Below are positions 12,246 through 20,455 of a stretch of 64,000 nt of DNA, in pieces. The notes under the pieces are model-generated. The model ran no database searches. It saw nothing but the letters and a program-made list of their open reading frames with translations, and was not told where the DNA came from. The stretch is from Croceicoccus pelagius (GTDB taxonomy: Bacteria > Pseudomonadota > Alphaproteobacteria > Sphingomonadales > Sphingomonadaceae). The stretch's first letter is position 1. Each line of letters starts with the position of its first letter. A program made the position numbers and the translations under genes. Location: NCBI RefSeq assembly GCF_001661915.1, contig NZ_LYWY01000039.1:310001-374000 (forward strand). Direction: 5' to 3'.

Positions 12246-12250
12246 TCTCC

Positions 12251-12565
12251 ATGAGCGACGGTGCCAAAAAGCTGATTATCTTTCTCGTTCTCGCGGTAAT
12301 CGCGACGGTCGTGTCGTTCTTTTTTGCCGAGGATATCCGCACCTGGCTCAACCAGCGGGGCGGCGGACAGAACGATGAAGTCCGCGCCCAGTGCATCGCC
12401 GAATACACGCAGGTTCCGCTGACCGAGCGGCGCGCGGGTCTTGTGTGCGACTGCCTGATTGTCGAGACCAGACGGCAAAAACTGAAGCTGAAGGACATGC
12501 TCGGCACGGACGCGCCCGAAATGCAGTCGATCTCGAGCGCGTGCATGCAAATGCACGCCGGCTAA
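12251..12565 (+). CDS. Membrane-anchored four-cysteine protein, unknown function
   Basis: A 104-residue protein of no family I recognise. Residues 7-26 form one transmembrane helix (KLIIFLVLAVIATVVSFFF), after which the chain should lie in the periplasm. That part carries C-x17-C-x-C-x29-C, with LVCDCL as the central pair. Exactly the same cysteine spacing, with flanking T-x-R and Q-x-L similarities, occurs in the protein at 13288-13695, so the two are probably paralogues. The ATG is preceded by a hairpin that covers the ribosome site. Confidence 0.7.
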   Translation: MSDGAKKLIIFLVLAVIATVVSFFFAEDIRTWLNQRGGGQNDEVRAQCIAEYTQVPLTERRAGLVCDCLIVETRRQKLKLKDMLGTDAPEMQSISSACMQMHAG

Positions 12566-12569
12566 GGCG

Positions 12570-13115
12570 TCAGCCCGCCTCAGGCGTTTCGGTCGGAGCG
12601 GGCGCGGACACGGCAGCTGCGGCTTCCTCCGGCGCGGAGACCGGCGTGTTCGAATCGACCACGATTTTCCACGTGCCGCCGTCCTTGCGCCACAGCGTCT
12701 GGTTGAAGCCCTTTTCGGTCATGACCTTCCCGTCCTCGCCCGACCATGAATAAGTATAGTCCGACGTCGTCGTGGCTAGATCGCCCGAGGTGGCAACCCA
12801 CCCGTCCACCGTCTTGATCTCCACTGCCGAGTTCGGATCGCCCAGCATCTCGTCGAAGGCGGCCCGGATTGCCTCGAGACCGCTCATCACCGGCGCTCCG
12901 CTGGCCGCGAAGGTTGCATCGGCGGCATAGATGTTGGTCGCGCCCTCGGCGTCGTCGGCGGCAAAAGCGGCGGCCTGACCGTCTTGAATTTGAGTAATCG
13001 TCGCCAGTTCCGCATCGGTGTCGACCATCGGCGCTTCGGCCTGAGTGGAGTTGCAGGCACCAAGGGCAAGAAGGGCAGGGGCAATGGCAAGCACGGTTAC
13101 AGGCAGACGCTTCAT
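12570..13115 (-). CDS. NTF2-like (SnoaL/DUF4440-type) lipoprotein
   Basis: Predicted lipoprotein of 181 residues: MKRLPVTVLAIAPALLALGAC, with LGAC as a lipobox. The mature part resembles the NTF2-like fold of SnoaL/DUF4440 proteins: a helix with AAAFAADDAEGATNIYAADAT, PVMSGLEAIRAAFDEML, and strands ending in NQTLWRKDGGTWKIVVDSN. Members of that fold bind small ligands or act as isomerases; no function can be given here. An alanine/proline/glutamate-rich tail follows. The ATG at 13115 has GGAGAG upstream. A longer frame reaches 13241 but would place the lipobox internally. Confidence 0.75.
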   Translation of the reverse strand: MKRLPVTVLAIAPALLALGACNSTQAEAPMVDTDAELATITQIQDGQAAAFAADDAEGATNIYAADATFAASGAPVMSGLEAIRAAFDEMLGDPNSAVEIKTVDGWVATSGDLATTTSDYTYSWSGEDGKVMTEKGFNQTLWRKDGGTWKIVVDSNTPVSAPEEAAAAVSAPAPTETPEAG

Positions 13116-13287
13116 GGCGACTCTCCGGACATTGGCGACCCGAGGACGGGAAGAAGGCGCCTCTTGCGGACGGGAGTCAATCGGGTGACTATCCCCTTGG
13201 CTGGGCCGGTGGTTGAGGGCAGGTAACCTGCTCTTCACCATCAGGCTTTAGGGATCGGGCCAGACGGACAGAATACGGAGACGGTTG

Positions 13288-13695
13288 ATGACGGCGGTCA
13301 GGCTTGCAGGCGCGATGGCGCTGGCGACATTTGCCCTTGCGGGGTGCGAGGATCCCAAGCCGGGTCTGCAGGACGAACAGCGCGTCGAGAAGGTGAGCGA
13401 CTGCAAGGCGGTCGTCGGACATTTCGCGCCGACCCAACGCAAGAAGGACCAGCTCTGCGAATGTCTGACCGGCAGGCTGGCGCAGCAGCAGTTGACCGTG
13501 GACGATTTGCGCGGCGCCAAGCGCGACCGCGCGATGGAGCAACTGCGCTGGTGCGGTCAGCAGGTCGGTATTTTCAGCAAGAGCACTGCGCCCGCGCCCA
13601 AGCCTTCGGCGAGCGAGCCCGGAGTGGAAGGCCCCGGCGATGCCGAGCCGATCATGGATGAACCGGCAGCGACGGATGCTCCGGCTGCCGAGTAA
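13288..13695 (+). CDS. Four-cysteine lipoprotein, paralogue of the 12251 protein
   Basis: A 135-residue protein with a lipoprotein signal (MTAVRLAGAMALATFALAGC). The mature domain has C-x17-C-x-C-x29-C, identical in spacing to the membrane protein at 12251-12565, with LCECL at the centre. A low-complexity tail rich in alanine, proline and glutamate follows. The domain therefore occurs twice within 1.5 kb, once on a membrane helix and once on a lipid anchor, with an oppositely oriented NTF2-like gene between them. The ATG at 13288 was preferred to an in-frame TTG one codon earlier because ACGGAG is correctly spaced for it. Function unknown; metal or redox use of the CxC pair is possible but untested. 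Confidence 0.7.
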   Translation: MTAVRLAGAMALATFALAGCEDPKPGLQDEQRVEKVSDCKAVVGHFAPTQRKKDQLCECLTGRLAQQQLTVDDLRGAKRDRAMEQLRWCGQQVGIFSKSTAPAPKPSASEPGVEGPGDAEPIMDEPAATDAPAAE

Positions 13696-13702
13696 TCGGG
13701 TA

Positions 13703-14272
13703 TCAGTTCTGAAGCAGGCTGAGGGCGACGCGGTCCTGGCCGCGCGACTTCATACCGATGGCGTCTGCGGCCGCTTCGGACAGATCGATCACGCGCTTGC
13801 CGTGGAACGGGCCGCGATCGTTAATGCGCACGATGATCGACTTGCCGGTGCGCTGCGACGTCACGCGGACCTTGCTGCCGAAAGGCAGGGTGCGATGCGC
13901 GGCGGTATATTCGGTCGGATCGAAGCGTTCGCCATTCGCCGTCGGACGACCGGCGAAGCGCGGGCCGTACCAGCTGGCAAGGCCTACACCGAGTTCTTCG
14001 GCAACGTCGCTGAGTTCGGAGATGACCGGAGCCGGCTCGGCAAAGCCGGGATCGTCGGTGCCCATGCCGGGCAGTTCGGGCAGGGCTTCGTCCGGCGTCG
14101 CGGTGTCGATATCGAAGCCCGGCGCGGTCACCTGAATGTCGTCCGACACGGCGAGCGCGGCTCCGGGAACGAGCGTGGCGAGGGCGAAGCCCACGGCCAG
14201 GCGCGATACGCGGCGGCGACGATCCGTCACACGGTGGTGGCGGATGAAGCGGTGCAATGTTGTCCCGTCCAT
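13703..14272 (-). CDS. rlpA: RlpA-type septal ring lytic transglycosylase
   Basis: Cell-wall protein of 189 residues with a double-psi beta-barrel. After an arginine-rich start and signal peptide (RLAVGFALATLVPGAALA) comes a linker, then the RlpA domain: GLASWYGPRFAGRPTANGE, EYTAAHRTLPFGSKVRVTS, and VRINDRGPFHGKRVIDLSEAA. RlpA cleaves denuded glycan strands at the septum in other proteobacteria. There is no SPOR domain, so targeting to the septum is less certain. The ATG at 14272 was chosen because it precedes the signal peptide directly; the frame is open to 14419. Confidence 0.88.
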   Translation of the reverse strand: MDGTTLHRFIRHHRVTDRRRRVSRLAVGFALATLVPGAALAVSDDIQVTAPGFDIDTATPDEALPELPGMGTDDPGFAEPAPVISELSDVAEELGVGLASWYGPRFAGRPTANGERFDPTEYTAAHRTLPFGSKVRVTSQRTGKSIIVRINDRGPFHGKRVIDLSEAAADAIGMKSRGQDRVALSLLQN

Positions 14273-14421
14273 GGGCTGGCTTATAACATGGAAAAGTAGC
14301 CCAAAGGTTTCGGCCCGTCTCAATTCGGCCACATTCGGACCGGGTTCGGGGAACTTGCACAGATTTCGGGGCAGGGCGCGACTCGACGCTTGAAGCACTT
14401 TCTGCGCGCCCAAACGCAAAT

Positions 14422-14445
14422 GGGGCCAGCATCGCTGCTGGCCCC
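14422..14445 (-). terminator. Perfect stem-loop, probable terminator on the minus strand
   Basis: GGGGCCAGCA-TCGC-TGCTGGCCCC, ten pairs and a four-base loop. On the minus strand it is followed by ATTTGCGTTT, a modest T-rich tail, so it fits the end of a transcript coming leftward from the argG side. Confidence 0.6.
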
Positions 14446-15055
14446 ACTCTCACCGACGCGTGGTCCACTGGGGAACTTGGCGCCTGGCGTTTCGGCTTCC
14501 TTTCCCGAAGGTCGGGATGCCTATGTCGCCCGGCGCTCGCGCCGGCATCCGGTTCCTGGCGGGGGTTCGGCCCGGCGAAGAAGAGCGTTCTCTTCTCCCG
14601 TTCCGTTTCTCACCCGGATCCGAAGCCTTCGTTCCATATTGGTCCGGCGCTTCAACCGATCCGGCATTTCCACAAGGGATATGCCTTTCGTCCACGTCGG
14701 TCCGGAATTCCGGCCATGCTGATGCGCCTTTCGCGTATCCGGTCTTTCCTCATCCGCGGCCTTCGAGAGGCCTGCCGGACGCTGGTCCGTCCATCTGTCG
14801 CGCGGCTTTCGCCAGCATATCGATCGGTTCGATTTCCTTTACGTTTCAGAGCCTTGCGGCCCGATCCGAAAGGGCTTCATCCCCGTTCGACAAGTTCAAG
14901 GTGATCCTGATGACTGAGTCGTTCAAGCAGGCAAGCGGCGACTTATCCACAAATCGCAATCTTCGCGGTGGACAAGAGTGGATAAACCCGTCAATTGGCG
15001 CGGTTCGCCGCGATCGCGAGCGAATCTCGCGACTGCGGCACGCCCGCAAAGGCGA
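14446..15055. other. 610-base stretch without a gene; hairpins and DnaA-box-like sites
   Basis: No convincing protein is encoded on either strand; open frames here have unnatural composition and no ribosome sites. The stretch contains several perfect hairpins: CCCGA-AGG-TCGGG at 14504-14516, CCGGCG-CTCG-CGCCGG at 14530-14545, and GAAGAG-CGTT-CTCTTC at 14580-14595. Near its right end lie three DnaA-box-like sites (see the entry at 14943). It could be the argG 3' untranslated region, an unrecognised structured RNA, or a protein-binding locus. I did not recognise tmRNA, RNase P, 6S or SRP RNA in it. Confidence 0.4.
14943..14985. other. Cluster of three DnaA-box-like sites
   Basis: TTATCCACA at 14943-14951 is a perfect match to the general consensus TTATNCACA. 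On the other strand TTGTCCACC (14967-14975) matches seven of nine positions and TTATCCACT (14977-14985) eight of nine. All three fall within 43 bases in a gene-free stretch. Whether DnaA binds here is not known. Confidence 0.45.
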
Positions 15056-16273
15056 TTAGCGGCCTTGCTTGGCCAGCAGCTTCAGACGAAGCGCATTCAG
15101 CTTGATGAAGCCTTCCGCGTCCTTCTGGTCATAGGCACCGGCATCGTCTTCGAACGTCACGTGGCGTTCGGAATAGAGCGAATTCGGCGACTTGCGTCCG
15201 ACGACCGAGACCGAGCCCTTGTAGAGCTTCAGGCGAACGGTGCCGTTCACGGAAACCTGCGAGTGGTCGATCGCGGCCTGCAGCATCTCGCGCTCCGGCG
15301 CGAACCAGAAGCCGTTGTAGATGAGCTCTGCATATTTCGGCATCAGCTCGTCCTTGAGGTGCGCGGCGCCACGATCCAGCGTGATCTGCTCGATACCGCG
15401 ATGCGCCGCCGCATAGATCGTGCCGCCCGGCGTTTCGTACATCCCGCGCGACTTCATTCCGACAAAGCGGTTCTCGACGAGATCGAGACGCCCGATGCCG
15501 TGCTTGCGGCCCAGCTCGTTGAGCTCGGTCAGAAGCGTGGCGGGCGAGGTTGCCTTGCCATTCAGCGAAATGCCGTCGCCCTTTTCGAACCCGATCTCGA
15601 TATATTCGGGCGTATCGGGCGCGTCCTCGGGGTTCACCGTTCGCGAATAGACGTAGTCGGGGGTCTCTTCCCACGGATCTTCCAGGACCTTGCCCTCAGA
15701 CGAGGTGTGCAGCAGATTCGCGTCGGTCGAGAACGGACTTTCGCCGCGCTTGTCCTTGGGAACCGGGATCTGGTGCTGTTCGGCCCACGCGATCAGCGCG
15801 GTGCGGGAATTGAGGTCCCACTCGCGCCACGGGGCGATGACCTTGATGTCGGGATCAAGAGCATAGGCCGACAGTTCGAAGCGGACCTGGTCGTTGCCCT
15901 TGCCGGTCGCGCCATGGGCTATGGCGTCGGCGCCGGTTTCGTGCGCGATTTCGATCAGGCGCTTGGAAATGAGCGGGCGTGCGATCGAAGTGCCGAGCAG
16001 GTAGTCGCCTTCGTACTTCGCGTTGGCGCGCATCATCGGGAAGACGAAGTCGCGCACGAACTCCTCGCGCAGGTCGTCGATGTAGATGTGCTCGTCCGGG
16101 ATACCCATCAGCTTCGCCTTGGCGCGCGCGGGTTCGAGTTCCTCGCCCTGGCCGAGGTCAGCCGTGAACGTCACGACCTCGCAGTTGTAGGTGACCTGCA
16201 GCCACTTAAGGATGACCGAGGTGTCGAGGCCGCCTGAATAGGCCAGCACAACTTTCTTGATGGAATCGCTCAT
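15056..16273 (-). CDS. argG: Argininosuccinate synthase
   Basis: Joins citrulline and aspartate using ATP in arginine biosynthesis. The 405-residue protein starts [19 protein letters not shown], the PP-loop ATP-binding motif. It contains the citrulline/aspartate-binding stretches [33 protein letters not shown] and [16 protein letters not shown]. Length and motifs are standard. The start lies nine bases after the stop of the MATE gene, so it is likely the last gene of an SDR-cfa-MATE-argG transcript. Confidence 0.97.
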   Translation of the reverse strand: MSDSIKKVVLAYSGGLDTSVILKWLQVTYNCEVVTFTADLGQGEELEPARAKAKLMGIPDEHIYIDDLREEFVRDFVFPMMRANAKYEGDYLLGTSIARPLISKRLIEIAHETGADAIAHGATGKGNDQVRFELSAYALDPDIKVIAPWREWDLNSRTALIAWAEQHQIPVPKDKRGESPFSTDANLLHTSSEGKVLEDPWEETPDYVYSRTVNPEDAPDTPEYIEIGFEKGDGISLNGKATSPATLLTELNELGRKHGIGRLDLVENRFVGMKSRGMYETPGGTIYAAAHRGIEQITLDRGAAHLKDELMPKYAELIYNGFWFAPEREMLQAAIDHSQVSVNGTVRLKLYKGSVSVVGRKSPNSLYSERHVTFEDDAGAYDQKDAEGFIKLNALRLKLLAKQGR

Positions 16274-16282
16274 GCGGGCCGG

Positions 16283-17656
16283 TTAGGCGGGACTTGCGCC
16301 TCCTGCAAGTCTCTCTGCGGGTTTGATCGACCTGAGGAGACCCGGAAGGTACGCGCCGAGGGTCACTGCACGCAGCACATAGGTGGCCGTGAAGGCTATC
16401 CAGACGCCCCAGTTGCCATAGGGGCGGAGCAGCAGGTCAAGCGCGATATAGAGCGCGGTGGTAAGCACCGCGGCATTGCGCAGGGCCTTGCCGCGCGTCG
16501 CGCCGATGAACACGCCGTCGAGCATCCACGAGGGCGCGCCAAGCAGGGGAACAAGGGCGGCAAATGGCAGAAACGCCGCGGCAGTCTCGAAGGTTGCAGG
16601 GTCGGTCACCATGAGATCGATCACCTTCTTTCCGAACACGAAGTAGCTCAGCGTGATCAATGCTCCGCCCAGAAGCGCGAATTCGCTCGTGAGCCGGATC
16701 GCGCGCAGGAAACGCGGGCGCGACCCCGCTCCCAGCGCCTGTCCGACGCGCGCTTCAGCGGTGAAGGCGAAGGCATCGAGCGCGAAAGCGGCGACCGAGA
16801 TGAACTGCAAGAGCACGTGATTCGCCGCCAGCGTCGTCGCGCCGAGCCTTGCCCCCGAACTGGCGAGCCACGTGAAGACCAGAAGCAGCGCAACGGTGCG
16901 GATCATCAGGTCGCGGTTGACGGCGAAGAGCTTGGCGAGTTCCTCGCGGTCGAGAAGGTGCGACTTCGGAAACCGTTTCAGCATGGCAAGGGGACTTGCC
17001 CCTGCCACCCGCCCGCAGATGACGAGGCCGGTGACGAGCGCGATCCATTCGGCCCCTGCCGTACCTGCGCCGATCCCGCCTGCGCCCATTCCGGCGCCCC
17101 AGACAAGCCCGACATCGAGCAGGGTATTCGACGCGTTCATCACGATCTGCAGCACGAGAGCTGCCCGTGTGCGCCCAAGGCCCAGTAGCCAGCCGGTAAT
17201 GGCGAAGACGGCCAAAGCGGCAGGCGCGCCGAAAAACCGGGCAGAGACGTAGGCGCTGGCTTCGGCGCTGACTTGTTTTCCGCCCGACATGACGGCGAGC
17301 GCGAGGGAGGTCAGCGGGATCTGGAAGGCCAGCAGCAGAAAACCCAGTGACCCGCCGATGCCGATTCCGCGCAGGAACAGCGCCTCGACCTCGCGCTGCC
17401 GGTCTGCCCCGTGCGCCTGTGCGGTAAGGCCGGTAAGGCCCATGCGCAGGAAACCGAAGCTCCAGAAAACGAGGTTGATGATCGTCGCGCCCAGTGCCAC
17501 CCCCGCCAGCGCGCCTGCATCGCCAGTGCGGCCCACGACAACGGTATCGACGATGCCTACCAGAGGCACCGAGGCCTGGCCCAGCATGATAGGCCAAGCC
17601 TGCGCGAGTATGGTTTTTCGGGTGAGAGGGCCGGCGTCAGTCACCCTTTCGCCCAT
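16283..17656 (-). CDS. MATE family efflux transporter
   Basis: Multidrug/toxin extrusion-type antiporter of the inner membrane; 457 residues with about twelve hydrophobic helices. MATE landmarks are visible: WPIMLGQASVPLVGIVDTVVVGR at the N-terminus, a LTAQAHGADRQREVEA turn after the second helix pair, and the matching repeat in the second half (AFTAEARVGQALGAGSRPRF). The substrate cannot be predicted. The ATG at 17656 was chosen; an in-frame upstream ATG at 17680 adds a proline/arginine-rich lead, and a GTG four codons downstream is also possible. It lies 30 bases after cfa. Confidence 0.9.
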   Translation of the reverse strand: MGERVTDAGPLTRKTILAQAWPIMLGQASVPLVGIVDTVVVGRTGDAGALAGVALGATIINLVFWSFGFLRMGLTGLTAQAHGADRQREVEALFLRGIGIGGSLGFLLLAFQIPLTSLALAVMSGGKQVSAEASAYVSARFFGAPAALAVFAITGWLLGLGRTRAALVLQIVMNASNTLLDVGLVWGAGMGAGGIGAGTAGAEWIALVTGLVICGRVAGASPLAMLKRFPKSHLLDREELAKLFAVNRDLMIRTVALLLVFTWLASSGARLGATTLAANHVLLQFISVAAFALDAFAFTAEARVGQALGAGSRPRFLRAIRLTSEFALLGGALITLSYFVFGKKVIDLMVTDPATFETAAAFLPFAALVPLLGAPSWMLDGVFIGATRGKALRNAAVLTTALYIALDLLLRPYGNWGVWIAFTATYVLRAVTLGAYLPGLLRSIKPAERLAGGASPA

Positions 17657-17686
17657 GCCGCGCGGCCAGGGGCAGGGCAAGCCGCG

Positions 17687-18934
17687 TCAGGCGAGCAGCT
17701 TTTTCTCCGCTTCGCTAATGTAGTCGCGTGACAGCGGCAGGGCACGGCGGTCGCGGATGTATTGAATCTGGAAATTGCACATGCCGCCGTTTTCGAACGC
17801 GGCGGTCGCGCCGGAAAGGTAGAACGTCCACATCCGGAAAAAGCGTGGATCGTACATCGCCTCAATCTCTGACTGGTGCGCCATGCAGCGGTCGTACCAG
17901 CAGCGCAGGGTCTTGGCGTAGTGGATGCGCAGGTTCTCGACGTCGCTGGCGATCAGGCGGACCTTCTCACTCGCCGCGATCGTTTCGGACAGAGCGGGGA
18001 TGTAGCCGCCGGGGAAGATGTACTTGCGGGTGAAAGCGTCGGTCATCCCCGGCTGGCCCATGCGACCGATCGTGTGGATCAGTGCCACGCCGTCCTGGTG
18101 CATGAGATTGCCGACCGCGCGGAAATAGGTTTCGAACTGCGGCTGGCCGACGTGTTCGAACATCCCGACAGAGACGATCCGGTCGAATCGACGGCCCGAT
18201 GCGGCAAGGTCGCGGTAGTCGACAAGTTCGAAGCTGACCTTGTCGGCAACGCCTGCCACTTCTGCCCGTTTGCGGGCGAGGGCCAGCTGCTCTTCGGACA
18301 GGGTGATGCCGGTGACGCGAACGCCTGCCTTTTGCGCAAGGAAGATAGCCATTCCGCCCCAACCGCAGCCGATGTCGAGCACTTCCTGCCCCGGTTCGAG
18401 GGCCAGCTTGGCCGCGATATGCGCCAGCTTTTCGTGCTGTGCTTCCTCCAGCGTCATGCCTTCGCGCGGCCAGTAGGCGCATGAATATTGCATGTGCGGC
18501 GCATCGAGCATCAGTTCGTAGAGATCGTTGCCGATGTCGTAGTGATGCGCGACGTTGCTTTTGGAGCTGGACGCCCGGTTGGTGGCGGCGCGCAAGTGCG
18601 CCACGCGGTCCTTCAAGCGGCGCAGGAACGTCGGCGGGCGCAGGCGCTGTCCCTTGTCCCAAGGCTGGTTGGCGCGCAGCATGTGGATGAGTTCCATGAT
18701 GCCGCCGCCTTCGATGACAAGCTTGCCATCCATGAAAGCCTCTGCCGCACCGAGGCGCGGGTCTGTCAGGATTTGGCGTGTCGCGCCTTCGCGCAACCTG
18801 ACCGAGAGATTTTCGAAACCGGGGGCGGGTGTGCCGAAAGTCTCGGTGCCGCCACCCTCGAAGTGAACTTCGAGCGTTCCCTGTTTGACGGTGCTTGCGA
18901 AGAAGCGGGCGATGATCCGGTCGGAAGCGCTCAT
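17687..18934 (-). CDS. cfa: Cyclopropane-fatty-acyl-phospholipid synthase
   Basis: Transfers a methylene group from S-adenosylmethionine to unsaturated acyl chains in membrane lipids. The 415 residues include an N-terminal lipid-binding domain and a methyltransferase core: NVAHHYDIGNDLYELMLD, YSCAYWPREGMTLEEAQ, the SAM motif VLDIGCGWGGMAIFLAQ, VSVGMFEHVG, and FPGGYIPALSE. These are diagnostic for CfaS. The ATG at 18934 was preferred to an in-frame ATG four codons earlier. It sits between the SDR gene (57 bases upstream) and the MATE gene in one direction. Confidence 0.95.
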   Translation of the reverse strand: MSASDRIIARFFASTVKQGTLEVHFEGGGTETFGTPAPGFENLSVRLREGATRQILTDPRLGAAEAFMDGKLVIEGGGIMELIHMLRANQPWDKGQRLRPPTFLRRLKDRVAHLRAATNRASSSKSNVAHHYDIGNDLYELMLDAPHMQYSCAYWPREGMTLEEAQHEKLAHIAAKLALEPGQEVLDIGCGWGGMAIFLAQKAGVRVTGITLSEEQLALARKRAEVAGVADKVSFELVDYRDLAASGRRFDRIVSVGMFEHVGQPQFETYFRAVGNLMHQDGVALIHTIGRMGQPGMTDAFTRKYIFPGGYIPALSETIAASEKVRLIASDVENLRIHYAKTLRCWYDRCMAHQSEIEAMYDPRFFRMWTFYLSGATAAFENGGMCNFQIQYIRDRRALPLSRDYISEAEKKLLA

Positions 18935-18991
18935 GTGCCTGAACATAGACGCTTATTGGCGGCAGTAGGCAAGCGGCAATCGGGCACAGCT

Positions 18992-19759
18992 TCAATGTTC
19001 TCCGCGCGCGAGGAACAGGACGTCGCGGTCCTGCTGCATAAGGTGCTGCCCCGAATCGACATAAAGAACCTGTCCGTTGGCCGCTGCGCCGCTGGCCAGG
19101 AACAGCGCCGCATCGGCCAGTTCGGCAGGATCGGTCAGGCGCTGCAGTAGGTTCATGCGTCCGCTTGCTTCGTGCTCTGTATCGACCTGATCGAAACTGG
19201 GCAGCATCGCGCCCGGGCACAGGCCGTATATGCGGTCCGCAGTCCCCTGGCGCGCCATCGCCAGCATCTCGGTCGCGGACGCGAGTGCTGCCTTCGACAT
19301 CGTGTAGCTGAAGAAATCGGGGTTCATGTTCGCGAGTTTCTGGTCGAGCACGTTGATGACGCGGCGACCGGCAGGTGCACGGGCATGGGCAAGGAAGGCC
19401 TGCGCGAGCAGGGCCGGTCCCTCGGCATTGGCCTCCAATCCACGCGCGAAAGTCGCGTGATCGAGCGCCTCGGCCGTATCGAGTTCGAACAGCGAAGCGC
19501 AGTTCACCAGCGCGCGCCAGTCTGGCAGGCGGGCGGAAAGATCGCGCACGGTCGCCGCGATCTCGTTCCTGCAGGTGAGGTCGAAGCGCACCGTCTCTGC
19601 ACTTTCAAGGCCCGAGGCCAGCGCTTCCGCCTCGTCAGTGGAACTGCGATAGTGGACGACGACATGCCAGCCATCGGCTGCAAAGCGGCGGGCCATTTCC
19701 GCGCCGAGGCGGCGGGCGGCACCGGTAATAAGGACAGCGGGGCGATCGGTTCCGGACAT
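18992..19759 (-). CDS. SDR oxidoreductase, pteridine-reductase-like
   Basis: NAD(P)H-dependent short-chain reductase of 255 residues. The cofactor motif is TGAARRLG (residues 12-19), of the TG-x3-R-x-G form used by pteridine reductases. The catalytic set is D139 (NVLDQK) in place of the usual serine, Y152 and K156 (YTMSK). The 13-residue spacing from aspartate to tyrosine is that of PTR1-type enzymes. It probably reduces dihydropterins (FolM-like), inferred from these residues. The ATG at 19759 directly precedes a normal Rossmann start. Confidence 0.8.
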   Translation of the reverse strand: MSGTDRPAVLITGAARRLGAEMARRFAADGWHVVVHYRSSTDEAEALASGLESAETVRFDLTCRNEIAATVRDLSARLPDWRALVNCASLFELDTAEALDHATFARGLEANAEGPALLAQAFLAHARAPAGRRVINVLDQKLANMNPDFFSYTMSKAALASATEMLAMARQGTADRIYGLCPGAMLPSFDQVDTEHEASGRMNLLQRLTDPAELADAALFLASGAAANGQVLYVDSGQHLMQQDRDVLFLARGEH

Positions 19760-19846
19760 GGTCACGCTTGGACCACAAATCCCCCATTCGCGCAAACGGC
19801 CGGCTGAAAACGGCCGCCTGTATATTTCGCCGCGCATAAACGACGA

Positions 19847-19876
19847 GGGCCGGACACCGCATTCGGTGCCCGGCCC
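19847..19876 (-). terminator. Stem-loop terminator after the glycine-zipper gene
   Basis: GGGCCGG-A-CACCG, a CATT loop, then CGGTG-C-CCGGCCC: a long GC stem with one mismatch. On the minus strand it is followed by TCGTCGTTT. It lies 24 bases past the stop of the gene at 19901-20260. Confidence 0.65.
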
Positions 19877-19900
19877 TTGGCTGGCATTGATTTCAGGAGA

Positions 19901-20260
19901 TCAGTTGCAGCGGGCATCGCCCTTGTCGATCGCGCGGCCGATGATCGCACCGGCCGCAGCGCCGAGGATCGTACCGGTCGTGCGGTCGCGGCCGCCGTCG
20001 ATTTCGCGACCCAGAAGAGCACCGCCGGCAGCACCGATGATCAGGCCCGTAGTGCCGTCATTGCGTTTGCAATAGTAGCGGCCATCGTCGCCGCGCCAGT
20101 AACGATCACCGCGGCGCATAACGCGCGGCTCGTAATAATGGCCGCCTTTATGCTTCGCACGCGCGCCATGCGCGGGCGCCCAAGGCGGCGGATCGGCGAG
20201 AACCGGGGCGGGAATGGCTACGCTTGCTGCCACGAGGGCCCCCATCAGCGTCTTCTTCAT
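19901..20260 (-). CDS. Exported glycine-zipper protein
   Basis: Small 119-residue protein with a signal peptide (MKKTLMGALVAASVAIPAPVLA). A basic and aromatic middle section (HYYEPRVMRRGDRYWRG) comes before two glycine-zipper hairpins, GLIIGAAGGALLG and GTILGAAAGAIIG, each followed by an arginine and acidic residues (REIDGG, RAIDKG). This is the 2TM glycine-zipper/Rick17kDa-type arrangement found in envelope proteins that insert in or lie against the outer membrane. No specific role is known. It is monocistronic, with a terminator at 19847-19876. Confidence 0.8.
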   Translation of the reverse strand: MKKTLMGALVAASVAIPAPVLADPPPWAPAHGARAKHKGGHYYEPRVMRRGDRYWRGDDGRYYCKRNDGTTGLIIGAAGGALLGREIDGGRDRTTGTILGAAAGAIIGRAIDKGDARCN

Positions 20261-20455
20261 GGTTCGTCCTTTCTTCAGTCCGACTGGTCAATCGGTCAGA
20301 TCGCTCAGCACTTACCCTCATGAGTGCAATCCGATCCCGGAACGGGAGATGAACCGCGTCTTCAGATTTTAGCTTATGGACGAACCGTTTCCGAGAAACG
20401 ACGAAACGCGATTAACTCCGAATTAGGCACGTTTCGCCGGTCTCGTTTCAAGGGT

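Noticed and set aside
14446-15055. The chromosomal replication origin
   Set aside because: The DnaA-like cluster is suggestive, but there is no AT-rich unwinding region, no hemE, dnaA or par genes nearby, and gene orientation does not switch here.
14460-15059. A 199-codon plus-strand frame in the gene-free stretch downstream of argG
   Set aside because: The composition is unlike a folded protein, no ribosome site precedes it, and it crosses several strong hairpins and the DnaA-like sites.
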